From Desmodus rotundus (taxonomy: Eukaryota > Chordata > Mammalia > Chiroptera > Phyllostomidae): a stretch of DNA of 64,000 bases. Within the stretch, counting starts at the first letter, position 1; every line of letters begins with the position of its first letter. The notes under the pieces were generated by a model, which saw only the letters and a program-made list of their open reading frames with translations, had not been told where the DNA came from and made no database searches. Below, in pieces: positions 22,712 to 32,461 of this stretch. The stretch is from the NCBI RefSeq assembly GCF_022682495.2, contig NC_071392.1, positions 60,337,189 to 60,401,188 of the forward strand, in the 5' to 3' direction. A program made the position numbers and the translations under genes.

Positions 22712-24669
22712 TTTTTTTTTTAAATATTTATTGATTATGCAATTACAGTTGTCCCATTTCCCCCCCTTCACTCCACTCCATTCTGCCCACCCCGTCCCTC
22801 CCACATTCCCCCCCTATAGTTCATATCCATGGGTCATGTATATAAGTTCTTTGGCTTCTACATTTCCTATACTATTCTTAACCTCCTCCTATTTTCTACC
22901 TACCATTTATGCTGTTTATCCTCTGTACCTTCCCTCCCCTCTCCCCCACTCCCACTCCCCTGTTGATAACCCTCTCTGTGATCTCCATTTCTGTGGTTCT
23001 GTTCCTGTTCTAGTTGTTTGCTTAGTTTGCTTTTGTTTTTGTCTTAGGTGTGGTTGTTAATAACTGTGAGTTTGCTGTCATTTTTACTGTTCATATTTTT
23101 TATCTTCTTTTTCTTAGATAAATCCCTTTAACATTTCACATAATAAGGACTTGGTGATGATGAACTCCTTGAACTTAACCTTATCTGAGAAGCACTTTAT
23201 CTTCCCTTCCATTCTAAATGATAGCTTTGCTGGATACAGTAATCTTGGATGTAGGTCCTTGCCTTTCAGGACTTGGAATACTTCTTGCCAGTCCCTTCTT
23301 GCCTGTAAGGTCTCTTTTGAGAAGTCAGCTGACAATCTTATGGGAACCCCTTTGTAGGTAACTGTGTCCTTTTCTCTTGCTGCTTCTAAGATTCTCTCCT
23401 TCTGTTTCATCTTGGGGAATGTAATGACGATGTGCCTTGGTGTGTTCCTCCTTGGGTCCAGCTTCCTTGGGACTCTCCGAGCTTCCTGGACTTCCTGGAA
23501 GTCTATTTCCTTTGCCAGATTGGGGAAGTTCTCCTTCATTATTTGTTCAAATAGGTTTTCAATTTTTTGTTCTTCGTCTTCTCCTTCTGGCACCCCTATA
23601 ATTCGGATGTTTGAATGTTTCAAGATGTCCTGGAGGTTCCTAAGCCTCTCCTCATTTTTCCAAATTCTTGTTTCTTCATTCTTTTCTGGTTGGATGTTTC
23701 TTTCTTCCTTCTGGTCTACACCATTGATTTGAGTCCCAGTTTCCCTCCCATCATTATTTGTTCCCTGTACATTTTCCTTTGTTTCTCTTAGCATAACCTT
23801 CATTTTTTCATCTAATTTGTGACCAAATTCAACCAATTCTGTGAGCATCCTGATTAGTAGTGTTTTGAACTTTGCATCTGATAGGTTGGCTATCTCTTAT
23901 TTCCTTAGTTGTATTATTTTTGGAGCTTTGATCTGTTCTTTCATTTGGGCGATTTTTTTGTCTTGGCATGCCTGTTACATAAAGGGGTGGAGCCTTAGGT
24001 GTTCACTGGGGCGGGGTAATGCTGGTAGCTGCACTGTGACACTGTATGTGGGGGAGGGGCCGAGAGGGAGCAATGGCACCCACTCCACTCTCTGCCAGAT
24101 TTCAGTCAGTCCCTTCGCTACCCACAATCAAACTGGGCCCCTCTGGTGCTGATTCCCAAGTGGTGGATGGACTTGTGCATGCTGTAGGCCCCCGTGGGTC
24201 TCTCCAACAAACTTTCCTGTGAGGCTGGGAGTTTCTCCTGCTGCCACTTCAGTCCCCACAGGTGTTTTCAATCAGCGGTTTGAGGCTTTATTTCCCTGTG
24301 CTGGAGCCCTGGGTTGCGTGGTCTGTTTCACTCCCCCGCCATTCCTGCTGGTTTATCTATGTGCGAATGTGGGGCCACAAGGTCTACTATTTGCACTGCC
24401 AGCTCTGTTCCAAAATCTGCCACCTTGCTGGCTCTGCCAGCTGATGACCCACCACGAGTCCTCTCCACCCCAGCTGCCAATCTCCACCCCTCCTACCAGT
24501 CTGGATGAATGTTTCTTCTTTATCCCCTTGGTTGTCAGACTTCCATGCAGTTCAATTTTTTGTCAGTTCTGGTTGTTTTATGTTTTTAAATTGTTGTTGT
24601 CCTTCTTTTGGTTGTGTGAGGAGGTGCAGTGTGTCTATCTAAGCCTCCATCTTGGCCGGAAGCCCCAAC
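22712..24669 (-). mobile_element. HAL1-type (half-L1) retrotransposon, apparently full length, copy A
   Basis: On the minus strand the element runs 5'UTR, ORF1, a short ORF1-downstream spacer, then directly a 3'UTR and A-tail, with no ORF2 at all. The 5' end keeps the L1-like start CTTCCGGCCAAGATGGAGGC. The 3'UTR is related to, but distinct from, that of the ORF2-carrying L1 copies here (for example it contains antisense CATGGGTCATGTATATAAGT). The repeat AGCTTGTT at 22704-22711 and 24670-24677 flanks it, and the old L1 reads through. HAL1 elements are known L1 derivatives that keep only ORF1 and must borrow the L1 reverse transcriptase. A second copy of the same design is at 32462. Confidence 0.85.
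23114..23969 (-). pseudogene. ORF1 of HAL1-type copy A, nearly intact (one frameshift)
   Basis: The product would be an ORF1-like RNA-binding protein of about 285 residues; L1 ORF1 proteins form coiled-coil trimers that coat the element RNA. The ATG at 23967-23969 opens MPRQKNRPNERTDQ. A one-base change near 23893 shifts the frame, after which EIANLSDAKFKTLLIRMLTE leads into a frame open to its stop at 23114. Visible parts are a Glu/Lys-rich coiled-coil stretch (residues about 45-130), an RRM-like block (NIRIIGVPEGEDEEQKIENL) and the conserved C-terminal domain (RHIVITFPKMKQKERILEAA, then LLYPAKLSFRMEGKIKCFSD). I see no other disabling change. The start is inferred from position and from the matching start in copy B. 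Confidence 0.85.
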
Positions 24670-25160
24670 AGCTTGTTATTGGTGTATAAAATTGGTATTA
24701 ATTTTATGTCCTGCTATGTTGCTAAATTCATTTATTGGGTTTAGTAGATTTTTGGTGTAGTCTTTACGGTTTTCTATGTACAATATCATGTCATCGGCAA
24801 ATAATGACAGTTTTATTTCCTTCTTTCCAATTTGGATGCCTTTTTTTTTTTCTTTTTCTTGTCCAGTTGCTATGGCTAAGACTTCCAGAACTATGTTGAA
24901 TAGAAATGGACATCCCCTTCTTATTCCTAATCTTAAAGGGAATGCTTGTAGTTTTTGCCCATTGAGAATGATGTTAGCTGTAGATTTTTCTTATATGCCC
25001 ATTATTCTCTTGAGATATGATCATCTACTCCCACTTGGCTAAGAGGTGTTTTTTCTTTTTCCTATCATGAATGGGTGCTGAATTTTATCAAATGTTTTTT
25101 TCTGCATATATTGATATGATTATGTGATTTTTGTCTTTCTTTTTGTTTATGTGATTTCTC
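24670..25160 (-). mobile_element. Old L1, third piece (reverse transcriptase region)
   Basis: Antisense ORF2 text resumes after the HAL1-type insert: TTGGTGTATAAAATTGGTAT, then the RT active-site area (ATGTCATCGGCAAATAATGA near 24788-24807), and the KIQHPF-equivalent block near 25070. The match stops near 25150, short of the endonuclease. Confidence 0.85.
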
Positions 25161-26550
25161 ACATTTATGATTAGAAAAATTTGTTGCACAAATTTCTGAT
25201 CTCTCTGACCAGCTGGTCTTGGTGGCAAAGGACCCGAAGATACAGCATGGCTGAGAAAAGTTCAGAATGGGACAAACAAATGTTCCCCTCTGCAGCTGCA
25301 GCAACAGGGGTAGCTCACATTGGGCACTGCCGGCACACTTGAGAGTGGGGAAACTGATTCTGTTTTCCAATCCACTCAGCAAGTTCTTTCTTTTGGTCTC
25401 ATGCCTGTGCCTCCCCCGCAGTCAGAGATCTCCTTTATGCCACTGCTGTCTGCCACCTTCAGAAGCCCTGTTGCATCAACATGGTTTCTCTCTTAGTCTC
25501 AGCTCTCATAGTGAACACTTCCATCTGGTGCCCCAACCGAAGAAACACTTCACAATGAATTTGCAATCTGTGATTTTCACAAGTGTGGTAGAACCTCACT
25601 GCATCCTGTAGCCAGAGGGCCCACAGCGTCCCCTTTCCTCTCTACTGCTGTATTTTTATGGACCCATAGTTCAAACAAGAGGGATCTCTGTCACTGTGAT
25701 TTCAATCTCGTCTCTTTGCTGGCAGAACAGCTGTGCACAGGGTCCTTGCCCAACTACTTTTATCAGTCTCTATGCAGTGCCCACACCACAGTATTGATTC
25801 ACTGGTTCTCTGTGTATAAAACCTCCCCAAGGAACAAAATGTCTCTCAAAGTAACAGCTGGCTCTAGCCGGTAAGTTCCCCCGATAGACGCTGGTGTGGC
25901 AATCCCTTAGCCTCTATCCTGAGCTTTTCAGGTTGGTTCTTCAGCAATGGAAGCTTTGATCAGTGTGAGTGTGCAGCTTGGATCTCATAAATTAAGTAGA
26001 TTCCCTGCAAATTTCACAGATTAGGGTTGGAGATCACTGCATGAGACTAAAGCCCCTTGCTCGGAGAAGGGGAAGGAGCACCAAAACTACAATTTGCCTG
26101 GTCTCTCAACTATGACAGGAGACACACACAGGGTATTTTCCCTTTCATTTATAAAATCTCCTTACTGCAGCAGTCCCCAACCTTTTGGGCACCAGGGACC
26201 AGTTTTGTGGATTATTTTTCCACAGATGAGGTGAGGTTGGGAGACAAGAGACAGGAGGTGGAGCTCAGGCAGTAATGCCAGTCATACTTTTCTTGCTGGA
26301 CTGCCGCTCACCTCCTGCTGTGCTGCCCAGTTCCTAACAGGCCATGGAGTAGTACCAGTCCATGGCCCAGGGGTTAGGGACCCCTGCTGTACATATGAAG
26401 CATCTCCTTGGCTTCAAAACTTCATATCAGCTGAGATTCTGTTGATCAGGTTGATTTTTGGAAGTTAAGCTGAAAATCTGGGTTGGGGGCAAGAGCAAGT
26501 GGACCTGCTGAGCCACTATCTTCAGTTTTCCCCTAAATAATTTTTATTGA
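25161..26550 (-). mobile_element. Possible L1 5'UTR of the old copy (uncertain)
   Basis: A G+C-richer, frame-free stretch ends at 26507-26528 with antisense text that reads on the minus strand AAGATAGTGGCTCAGCAGG, like the AAGATGGCGGCTCAG start of many L1 5'UTRs. If so, the old L1 lost everything between RT and 5'UTR. An endogenous retroviral LTR was considered but no TG...CA ends, paired copy or polyadenylation layout were seen. A hAT fossil lies inside it. Confidence 0.4.
26168..26389. mobile_element. Non-autonomous hAT-type DNA transposon fossil
   Basis: The left end reads CAGCAGTCCCCAACCTTTTG and the right end GGTTAGGGACCCCTGCTG, an imperfect terminal inverted repeat of the CAGNGGTCCCCAACC type found in mammalian hAT (Charlie-like) non-autonomous elements. 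It is 222 bases long and has no coding capacity. The expected 8-base duplication is not visible (ACTTACTG-like left flank, TACATATG right flank), consistent with age. Confidence 0.75.
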
Positions 26551-26857
26551 TTATCCAGAATACAGATCAGACTTTCATAAGAAACCATGTTAGACATAGC
26601 TTCAGGTCACAGGCTAAGTCCATCAATTTAACCTTGAGGTCAAAAAGGGAGTGGCCAATGTTCCTTATAGAGATTGTTGATATTAATTTTAAACTTAAAA
26701 TTAGTATTTAAATTTAAAAAATTGTATCTCTCTCCTCCTCTCTTGTACATACAAAGACACACCAATGATTTTTTAAAACTCTCTTTAAAATTCATACTTG
26801 GCATGAGTAAACCTGAATTTCTACACAGCAAATACAGTAATCTAATGTGTGTTAAAA
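26551..26857. other. Unrecognised sequence
   Basis: A/T-rich, no gene or repeat recognised. Confidence 0.6.
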
Positions 26858-26866
26858 CCACTTCTT

Positions 26867-27754
26867 TCCAGTTCCATCCATGCTGTTGCAAAGTCTAGGA
26901 GCTCCTTCTTTCTCTCTGTTGCATAGAATTCCATTGTGTAAATGTACTATAGTTTTTTGATCCATTCATTTACTGATGGGCACCTAGGTTGCTTCCAGCA
27001 CTTGGCTATTGTAAATTGCACTGCTATGAACATTGGGGCGCATAGGTTCTTTTGGATTGGTGTTTCAGGGTTCTTAGGATATAATCCTAGCAGTGGAATT
27101 GCTGGGTCAAATGGCAGATCCATTTTTAGTTTTCTGAGGAAATTTCATACTGTTTTCCATAGTGGTTGCACCAGTCTGCAATCCCACCAACAGGGCACTA
27201 GGGTTCCCTTTTCTCCACAACCTCTCCAACACTTGTTTGTTGCTTTGGTTATGATGGCCAGTCTGACCGGTCTGAGATGGTACCTCATTGTGGCTTTAAT
27301 TTGCATCTCTCTGATAGCTAGAGATACTAAGTATCTTTTCATATGTCTCTGGGCCCTCTGTATGTCCTCCTTGGAGAAATGTCTGTTCAAGTCCTTTGCC
27401 CATTTTTAATTGGGTTGTTTGTCTTCTTAGAATGGAGTCGTGTGAGTTCTTTATATATTTTGGAGATTAAACCTTTGTCTGAGGTATCATTAGCAAATAT
27501 GTTTTCCCATACTGTTGGTTCTCTTTTTATTTTAATACTGTTTTCTTTGGCTATGCAGAAGCTTTTTATTTTGATGAGATCCCATTTGTTTCTTTCCTTT
27601 ATGTTCCTTGCTCTTGGGGAGATATCAGTGAAAATATGCTACGTGAGATATTGTAGATTTTCCTGCCTATGGGGAGGGCTGGGGATTAGGCTGGGGTGGG
27701 GGAAAAAGGCAGAGAACTGTACTTGAATGACAATAAAATTAGGGGGAAAAATAC
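26867..27754 (+). mobile_element. L1 insertion with inverted 5' part (twin priming)
   Basis: 26867-27673 is antisense ORF2 C-terminal text; at about 27674 it switches to sense 3'UTR (GGCTGGGGTGGGGGAAAAAG, then ACTTGAATGACAATAAAA). The perfect 9-base repeat CCACTTCTT flanks the whole at 26858-26866 and 27755-27763, so both parts came in as one event. A 5' inversion of this kind is the known product of twin priming during L1 insertion. Minus-strand frame 27145-27390 keeps the Cys motif (CWRGC, then PCWWDC). Confidence 0.92.
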
Positions 27755-27763
27755 CCACTTCTT

Positions 27764-28192
27764 AAGACTTTCCCACAGTACTGTACAACTTTGTTTTATC
27801 TTGCACATAGCTGCTTTACACTTTTGTGGTTGGTATTTTATTTTGTGAAACTTGTGATGTTTGATGTTTATCATATTATTTCTATTAATATTTGCCTCGA
27901 TACCTAACTACTAGATAAAACAATTTCTATAAATGAAACATGCTTTGATTTAAGGGAGATGTGAGGGACAGATTGTCTATTGTAGGGGGTTTTGTATTCC
28001 TTCTTATTTTCTCCTACCTTTGAGTCCTCTGTGGGACTTTCATTTTCTACTTAACTGTTCCTTTGATTTCTTGGTCTTGAAAGAGTAACATCTCATATAC
28101 ATTCCAGAAAACAGACAAATAAATGGAAAAAAGTAAAAAAAAACAAACGAACATGTTTAGTTTGTGTTGTGGAGTGTGGGTTAGAGGGAGTT
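27764..28192. other. Unrecognised A/T-rich sequence
   Basis: No gene or repeat recognised; an A-run occurs at 28135-28145. Confidence 0.6.
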
Positions 28193-29059
28193 AAGACTGG
28201 AGGATGGATCCGAAACACCAGGGAGAGTGCGCACCTCAGAGCGCCTCTGGGCACACATCTGAGGCATCAGGGAGGGTTCACAACTCGGAGGGACCTGAGA
28301 CCACAGGCACCGAGGAAAGTGCACATCACAGAAGGCCCTGCATGCACACTGATAGCCCAGAGGAGGAGTAGGTAGAAGCTGTGAACACCAGGATACCTCC
28401 TGGAAGAGGAAACCCACCAACAAAGGAACCACCAACAGCTAAGAACAGAAGGAGGAGAAGGAGAGAGTGGAAGTCACACTAACTCAACCCAGGACCAATC
28501 TGGAAATACAACTAAGTAGTGTAGAGATTACTCAGAACAAACAATTGAACAAGAGCAAGAGAAAAACCACAAAACCTTGTACACATGGAAGAACCAGCTC
28601 CAACAGAACCTGCCAAAACCTGCACAACAGAAAACAAGAGGTGGGGGACAGAATGACCCTCAGATAACCAGCTGGTGGGAAGGACCCAACAAAGAAAGAC
28701 CCAACAATTATCAAAAACCAAAGACATGCACAGAGCCAGCATAAACCACAGCCTAAGATCAGCAAGCTTGGGAAATCAAGGAGACTGTACCACGGAATCT
28801 CACAGGTATTCTACCACAGAAGTTTACACAATAAATCCAGGGGGTGAGAACAGAGCAACTTAAGAGGCAAAGATAACAGGAAGAGTCTCACAAACAATGG
28901 GAAGACAAAGAAACAATCCCCAAATTAAAGGAAAGGAGGAAGTCTCAGAAACAATGCTGAATGAGAGAGTCAAGTCAACTATCAGATATTGAGTTCAAAG
29001 AAATGGTTATAAGGAAGCTTAATTAGCTCACACAGAATTACCAAAACCTACAGAGAAAC

Positions 29060-30640
29060 AACAATGAATTCACTGCAAACTGTATCAACATGAAAAAGGA
29101 AATAGAAACTATCAACAAGGACCAAGAAGAAATGAAGAATACAATTTCTGAACTGAAGCACACAGTAGAAGGAATGTAAAGCAGGCTCGATGAAGCTGAG
29201 GATCTGATCAGCAAGCTGGAGGACAAGGTAGGAAAAAACAATCCCAGAATGAGCAAGCAAAGGAAAAGAGGCTCAGGAAGAATGGAGATGGATTGAAGGA
29301 AATACAGGACAACATGAAATATAATAATATCCATATAGTAGGGATACCAGAAGGAGAAGAGGAAGAGCAACGGATAGAAAACCTGTTTGAAAAAGTAATG
29401 ATGGAAAATTTCCCTAATTTGATGAGAGAAAAATTCACACAAATCCAGGAAACACAGAGATCCAATCAAGAAGAACCCAAAGAGGTCCACTTCAAGATAC
29501 ATCATAAAATTAAAAAAAAAATTATTGTTATAGTTGTCTGCATTTTCTCTGCATCCCTCCCCCCAACCCCAGCCAACCCCACCTCCCTCCCCCTCTTCCA
29601 CCCCCCCCCTTGATTTTTTTCCATGTGTCCTTTATAGCAGCTCCTGTAAACCACTCTCCCCACTATCCCCTCCCAACTCCCCTCTGGCTATTTTTAGATT
29701 GTTCCTAACTTCAATGTCTCTGGTTATATTTCATTTGCTTTTTTTCTTTTGTTGATTATGTTCCAGTTAAAAGTGAGATCATATGGTATTTGTCCCTCAC
29801 CGCCTGGCTTATTTCACTTAGCATAATGCTCTCCAGTTCGATCCATGCTGTAGCAAAGGGTATAAGCTCCTTCTTTCTCTCTGCTGTGCAGAATTCTATC
29901 GTGTAAATATACCATAGTTTTGGGATCCACTCATTTGCTGATGGGCACTTAGGTTGCTTCCAGTACTTGGCTATTGTAAATTGTGCTGCTATGAACATTG
30001 GGGTGCATAGGTTCTTTTGGATTGGTGTTTCAGGGTTCGTAGGGTATAATCCCAGCAGCAGAATTGCTGGGTCAAAGGGCAGTTCCATTTTTAGTTTTCT
30101 GAGGAAATTCCATACTGTTTTCCACAGTGAACTCACCAGTCTGCATTCCGAGCAACAATGTACTAGGATTCCCTTTTCTCTGCGTCCTCTCCAACATTTG
30201 TTTGTTGATTTGTTATGTTGGCCAGTCTGACTGGTGTGAGATGGCACCTCATTGTGGTTTTAACTTGCATCTCTCTGATGGCTAGTGATGCTGAGCATTT
30301 TTTCTTATGTCTCTGGGCCCTCTGTATGTCTTCCTTGGAGAAGTAAGACACATCATAATTAAAAAGGCAAAATTCTATGACAAAGAGAGAATCTTAAAGG
30401 CAGCAAGGGAGCAAAAGGAAGTAACATACAATGGAGCCCCAATAAGGTTAGTAGCTGATTTCTCAATGAAAATGCTCCAAGTCAGAAGAGAATGGCAAAA
30501 AAATATTCCAAGTAATGAGAACCAGAGTCCTGCAACCAAGACTACTTTACCCAGCAAAGCTCTCAATCAAGATAGAAGGCCAAATAAGGAGTTTCACAGA
30601 CAAAAGAAGTATAAAAGAATATAATTCACCAAACCAGATC
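29060..30640 (+). pseudogene. L1 ORF1 pseudogene split by an antisense L1
   Basis: Sense frames give MNSLQTVSTNMKKEIETINK and a Lys/Glu-rich coiled coil with LDEAEDLISKLEDKVG, then the RRM-like block (NIHIVGIPEGEEEEQRIENL at about 29320-29380). A younger L1 sits at 29510-30344, after which the C-terminal domain resumes (RLLYPAKLSIKIEGQIRSFT near 30540-30600). Several stops and shifts are present. The protein would have bound L1 RNA. Confidence 0.85.
29510..30344 (-). mobile_element. L1 insertion, 5' truncated, inside ORF1
   Basis: Antisense L1 3'UTR (29530-29750) and ORF2 C-terminal part (frame 29756-30247 with CWRGRREKG, then HCCSEC, i.e. a damaged Cys motif). ACATCATAA-like repeats flank it (about 29500-29509 and 30350-30358), and the split ORF1 reads on across it. 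Confidence 0.88.
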
Positions 30641-30680
30641 TGCAAGACATGCTAAATCAACTGCTTTAAGGAAAGGAAGG

Positions 30681-30683
<3 letters not shown>

Positions 30684-30713
<30 letters not shown>
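30684..30713. repeat. (GA)n microsatellite
   Basis: About 15 uninterrupted GA units in the spacer between ORF1 and ORF2 of the host L1. Confidence 0.95.
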
Positions 30714-30716
<3 letters not shown>

Positions 30717-30719
30717 CGC

Positions 30720-31693
30720 ACATACAAAAAATGGCAATGTATAACTACCTATCAATAATAACCTTAAATGTAAATGGTTAAATGCTCCAATCAAAACACA
30801 TAGAATAGCTGAATGGATAAGAAAGCATGACCCACACATATGCTGCCTACAAGTGACCTAGCTCAGGACAAAAGACCTACACAGACTGAAAGTGAAGGGC
30901 TGGAAACAAATATTCCAAGCAAATGGACAGGAGAAAAAGCAGGAGTAGCAATACTCATATGAGACAATATAGACTTCGAAAAAAGGGCCATAAAGAGAGA
31001 CCCAGAAGGTCACTTCATAATACTGAAAATAAGAATCCACCAAGAAGACATAAACATTGTAAATATATATGCACCCAACATAGGAGCACCAAAATACATA
31101 AGGAAAATCTTGGAGGACTTCAAGCAATACATTGACAGCAATACAATTATAGTAGGGGATTTTAACACTCCACTGTCAAAGATGGACACATCTTCCAAAC
31201 AAAATATCAACAAAGACATTGTAGCATGGAACAATGCCCTAGATGAAATGGACTTAACTGATATATATAGACCCTTTCATCCCAAAGAAGCAAAATACAC
31301 AGTCTTTTCACATGCACATGGAAAATTTTCAAAGATAGACCACATGATATGACACAAAATAAGCCTCAACAAGTTCAAGTAAATTGAAATCATATCTAGC
31401 ATTTTCTCTGACCACAAGGGAATGAAACTAGAAACAAATCTCAAGGGAAAAAAAAAAACAAAACACTGAAAAACATGGAGATTGAATAGCATGCTATTAA
31501 ACAATGAATGGATGAAGAATGAGATTAGGGAAGAAATCAAAAAGTTTCTGGAAACAAATGATAATGAACTCACAACAATCCAAAACCTATGGGACAGAGC
31601 AAAGGTAGTCCTGAGAGGGAAGTTCATAGCGATACAGGCCTATCTAAAAATAATAGAAACATTTCAAATAAACAACCTAACCCTACACTTTCA
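30720..31693 (+). pseudogene. L1 ORF2 endonuclease domain, rest of ORF2 deleted
   Basis: Sense frames carry most of an APE-type endonuclease: KAGVAILI, NIVNIYAPNIGAPKYI, the catalytic motif IVGDFNTPLS and the late motif SKIDHMI, followed by LWDRAKVVLRGKFIAIQAYL. This enzyme makes the first nick for L1 insertion. Early lesions (stops near 30740-30840 and after IDHMI) disable it. The text changes to 3'UTR within ten bases of INNLTLHFQ, so RT and the Cys motif are absent. Confidence 0.88.
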
Positions 31694-31881
31694 GGGTTTT
31701 CAGAAACTACTATAAAGGACACATGGACAAAACCAAGGGGGAAGGTGGAAGCAAGGGAGGGAGTTGGGTTTGGCTGGTGTGGGGTAGAGGAGTAGGGAGA
31801 AAATGCAGGTGACTGTAATTGAACAACAATAAAATAATTTAAAAACTGAAAAATAAATAAATAAATAAAAAGACTGGAGGA

Positions 31882-32448
31882 AGGGGGCCTGAATAGGAAA
31901 TTATATATGTGGTAGGAACTTCAAATTTACAGGTCAGGGGAAGGGTATCGGATCATTTGCAACAAATTGTGATAGATGCAAGAAATGAAGTGCAGATTGC
32001 AAAAATAAGAAGACTAGAATGAAGTTTTGTGTAAACTGACATCGAGGAGATACATACTGGAATAAGAAGTAGTAGAGATTTTAACAAGATTGTCTGAGAG
32101 TTAGGGGAGGAATCAAGAAAGGAATGATATAATAGATGCCATAGAGAGAGAGTTTTAAGAAAGAAGGAGTGGAAAAGGCACAATGAATTAGAAAAGTTGA
32201 GAAAACCAAGGTTAAAAAATAACAAAAACAGAACAACCCAAATGTCCATCAAGAGGTGATTGGATAAGTATGCCACTCAATGGAATACTACTAAGCAATA
32301 AAAATGAATGAACTATTTATAAAAAATAAATCATCTTTGGATTTGATAGCTAAGAGGTGGTTTCTACGCTGATGGTAAAATTTTTACCTTGTAATCCCTA
32401 CAAAATACTTTTGTCAGGTCTCATCATTGTACAAAATAATAAAAAGAG
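31882..32448. other. Unrecognised sequence with a small sense L1 fragment
   Basis: Mostly unrecognised. At 32222-32325 the text ACCCAAATGTCCATCAAGAG through ATACTACTAAGCAATAAAAA is a decayed piece of the end of L1 ORF2 in sense. Confidence 0.6.
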
Positions 32449-32461
32449 AAAATAGTTTGTT

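Larger units (their letters stand above)
28205..31869 (+). mobile_element. Sense L1 lacking reverse transcriptase, with target-site duplication
   Basis: The order is 5'UTR (to about 28990), ORF1 (about 29000-30640, split by another L1), spacer with a GA microsatellite, ORF2 endonuclease (about 30720-31690), then directly 3'UTR (from about 31694, GAAACTACTATAAAGGACAC) and an A-rich tail. About two thirds of ORF2 is missing. The perfect 12-base repeat AAGACTGGAGGA at 28193-28204 and 31870-31881 shows that one insertion spans it. The 5' end lies within the 5'UTR, so it is slightly truncated. Whether the deletion came before or after insertion cannot be told from one copy. Confidence 0.9.

Noticed and set aside
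22530..23060. A plus-strand frame of 176 codons with hydrophobic segments
   Set aside because: It crosses from old L1 into the antisense 3'UTR of the HAL1-type element; Pro/Ser/Phe-rich composition comes from the C/T-rich 3'UTR.
24219..24689. A plus-strand frame of 156 codons with Cys/Pro/Leu-rich text
   Set aside because: Antisense of the HAL1-type 5'UTR; no domain and no conservation expected.
25161..26530. Possible endogenous retroviral LTR
   Set aside because: No TG/CA termini, no second LTR, no primer-binding site or retroviral frames; an L1 5'UTR reading is more likely.
29038..29601. A minus-strand frame of 187 codons, Phe/Ser/Leu-rich
   Set aside because: Antisense of L1 ORF1 joined to a nested L1 3'UTR.
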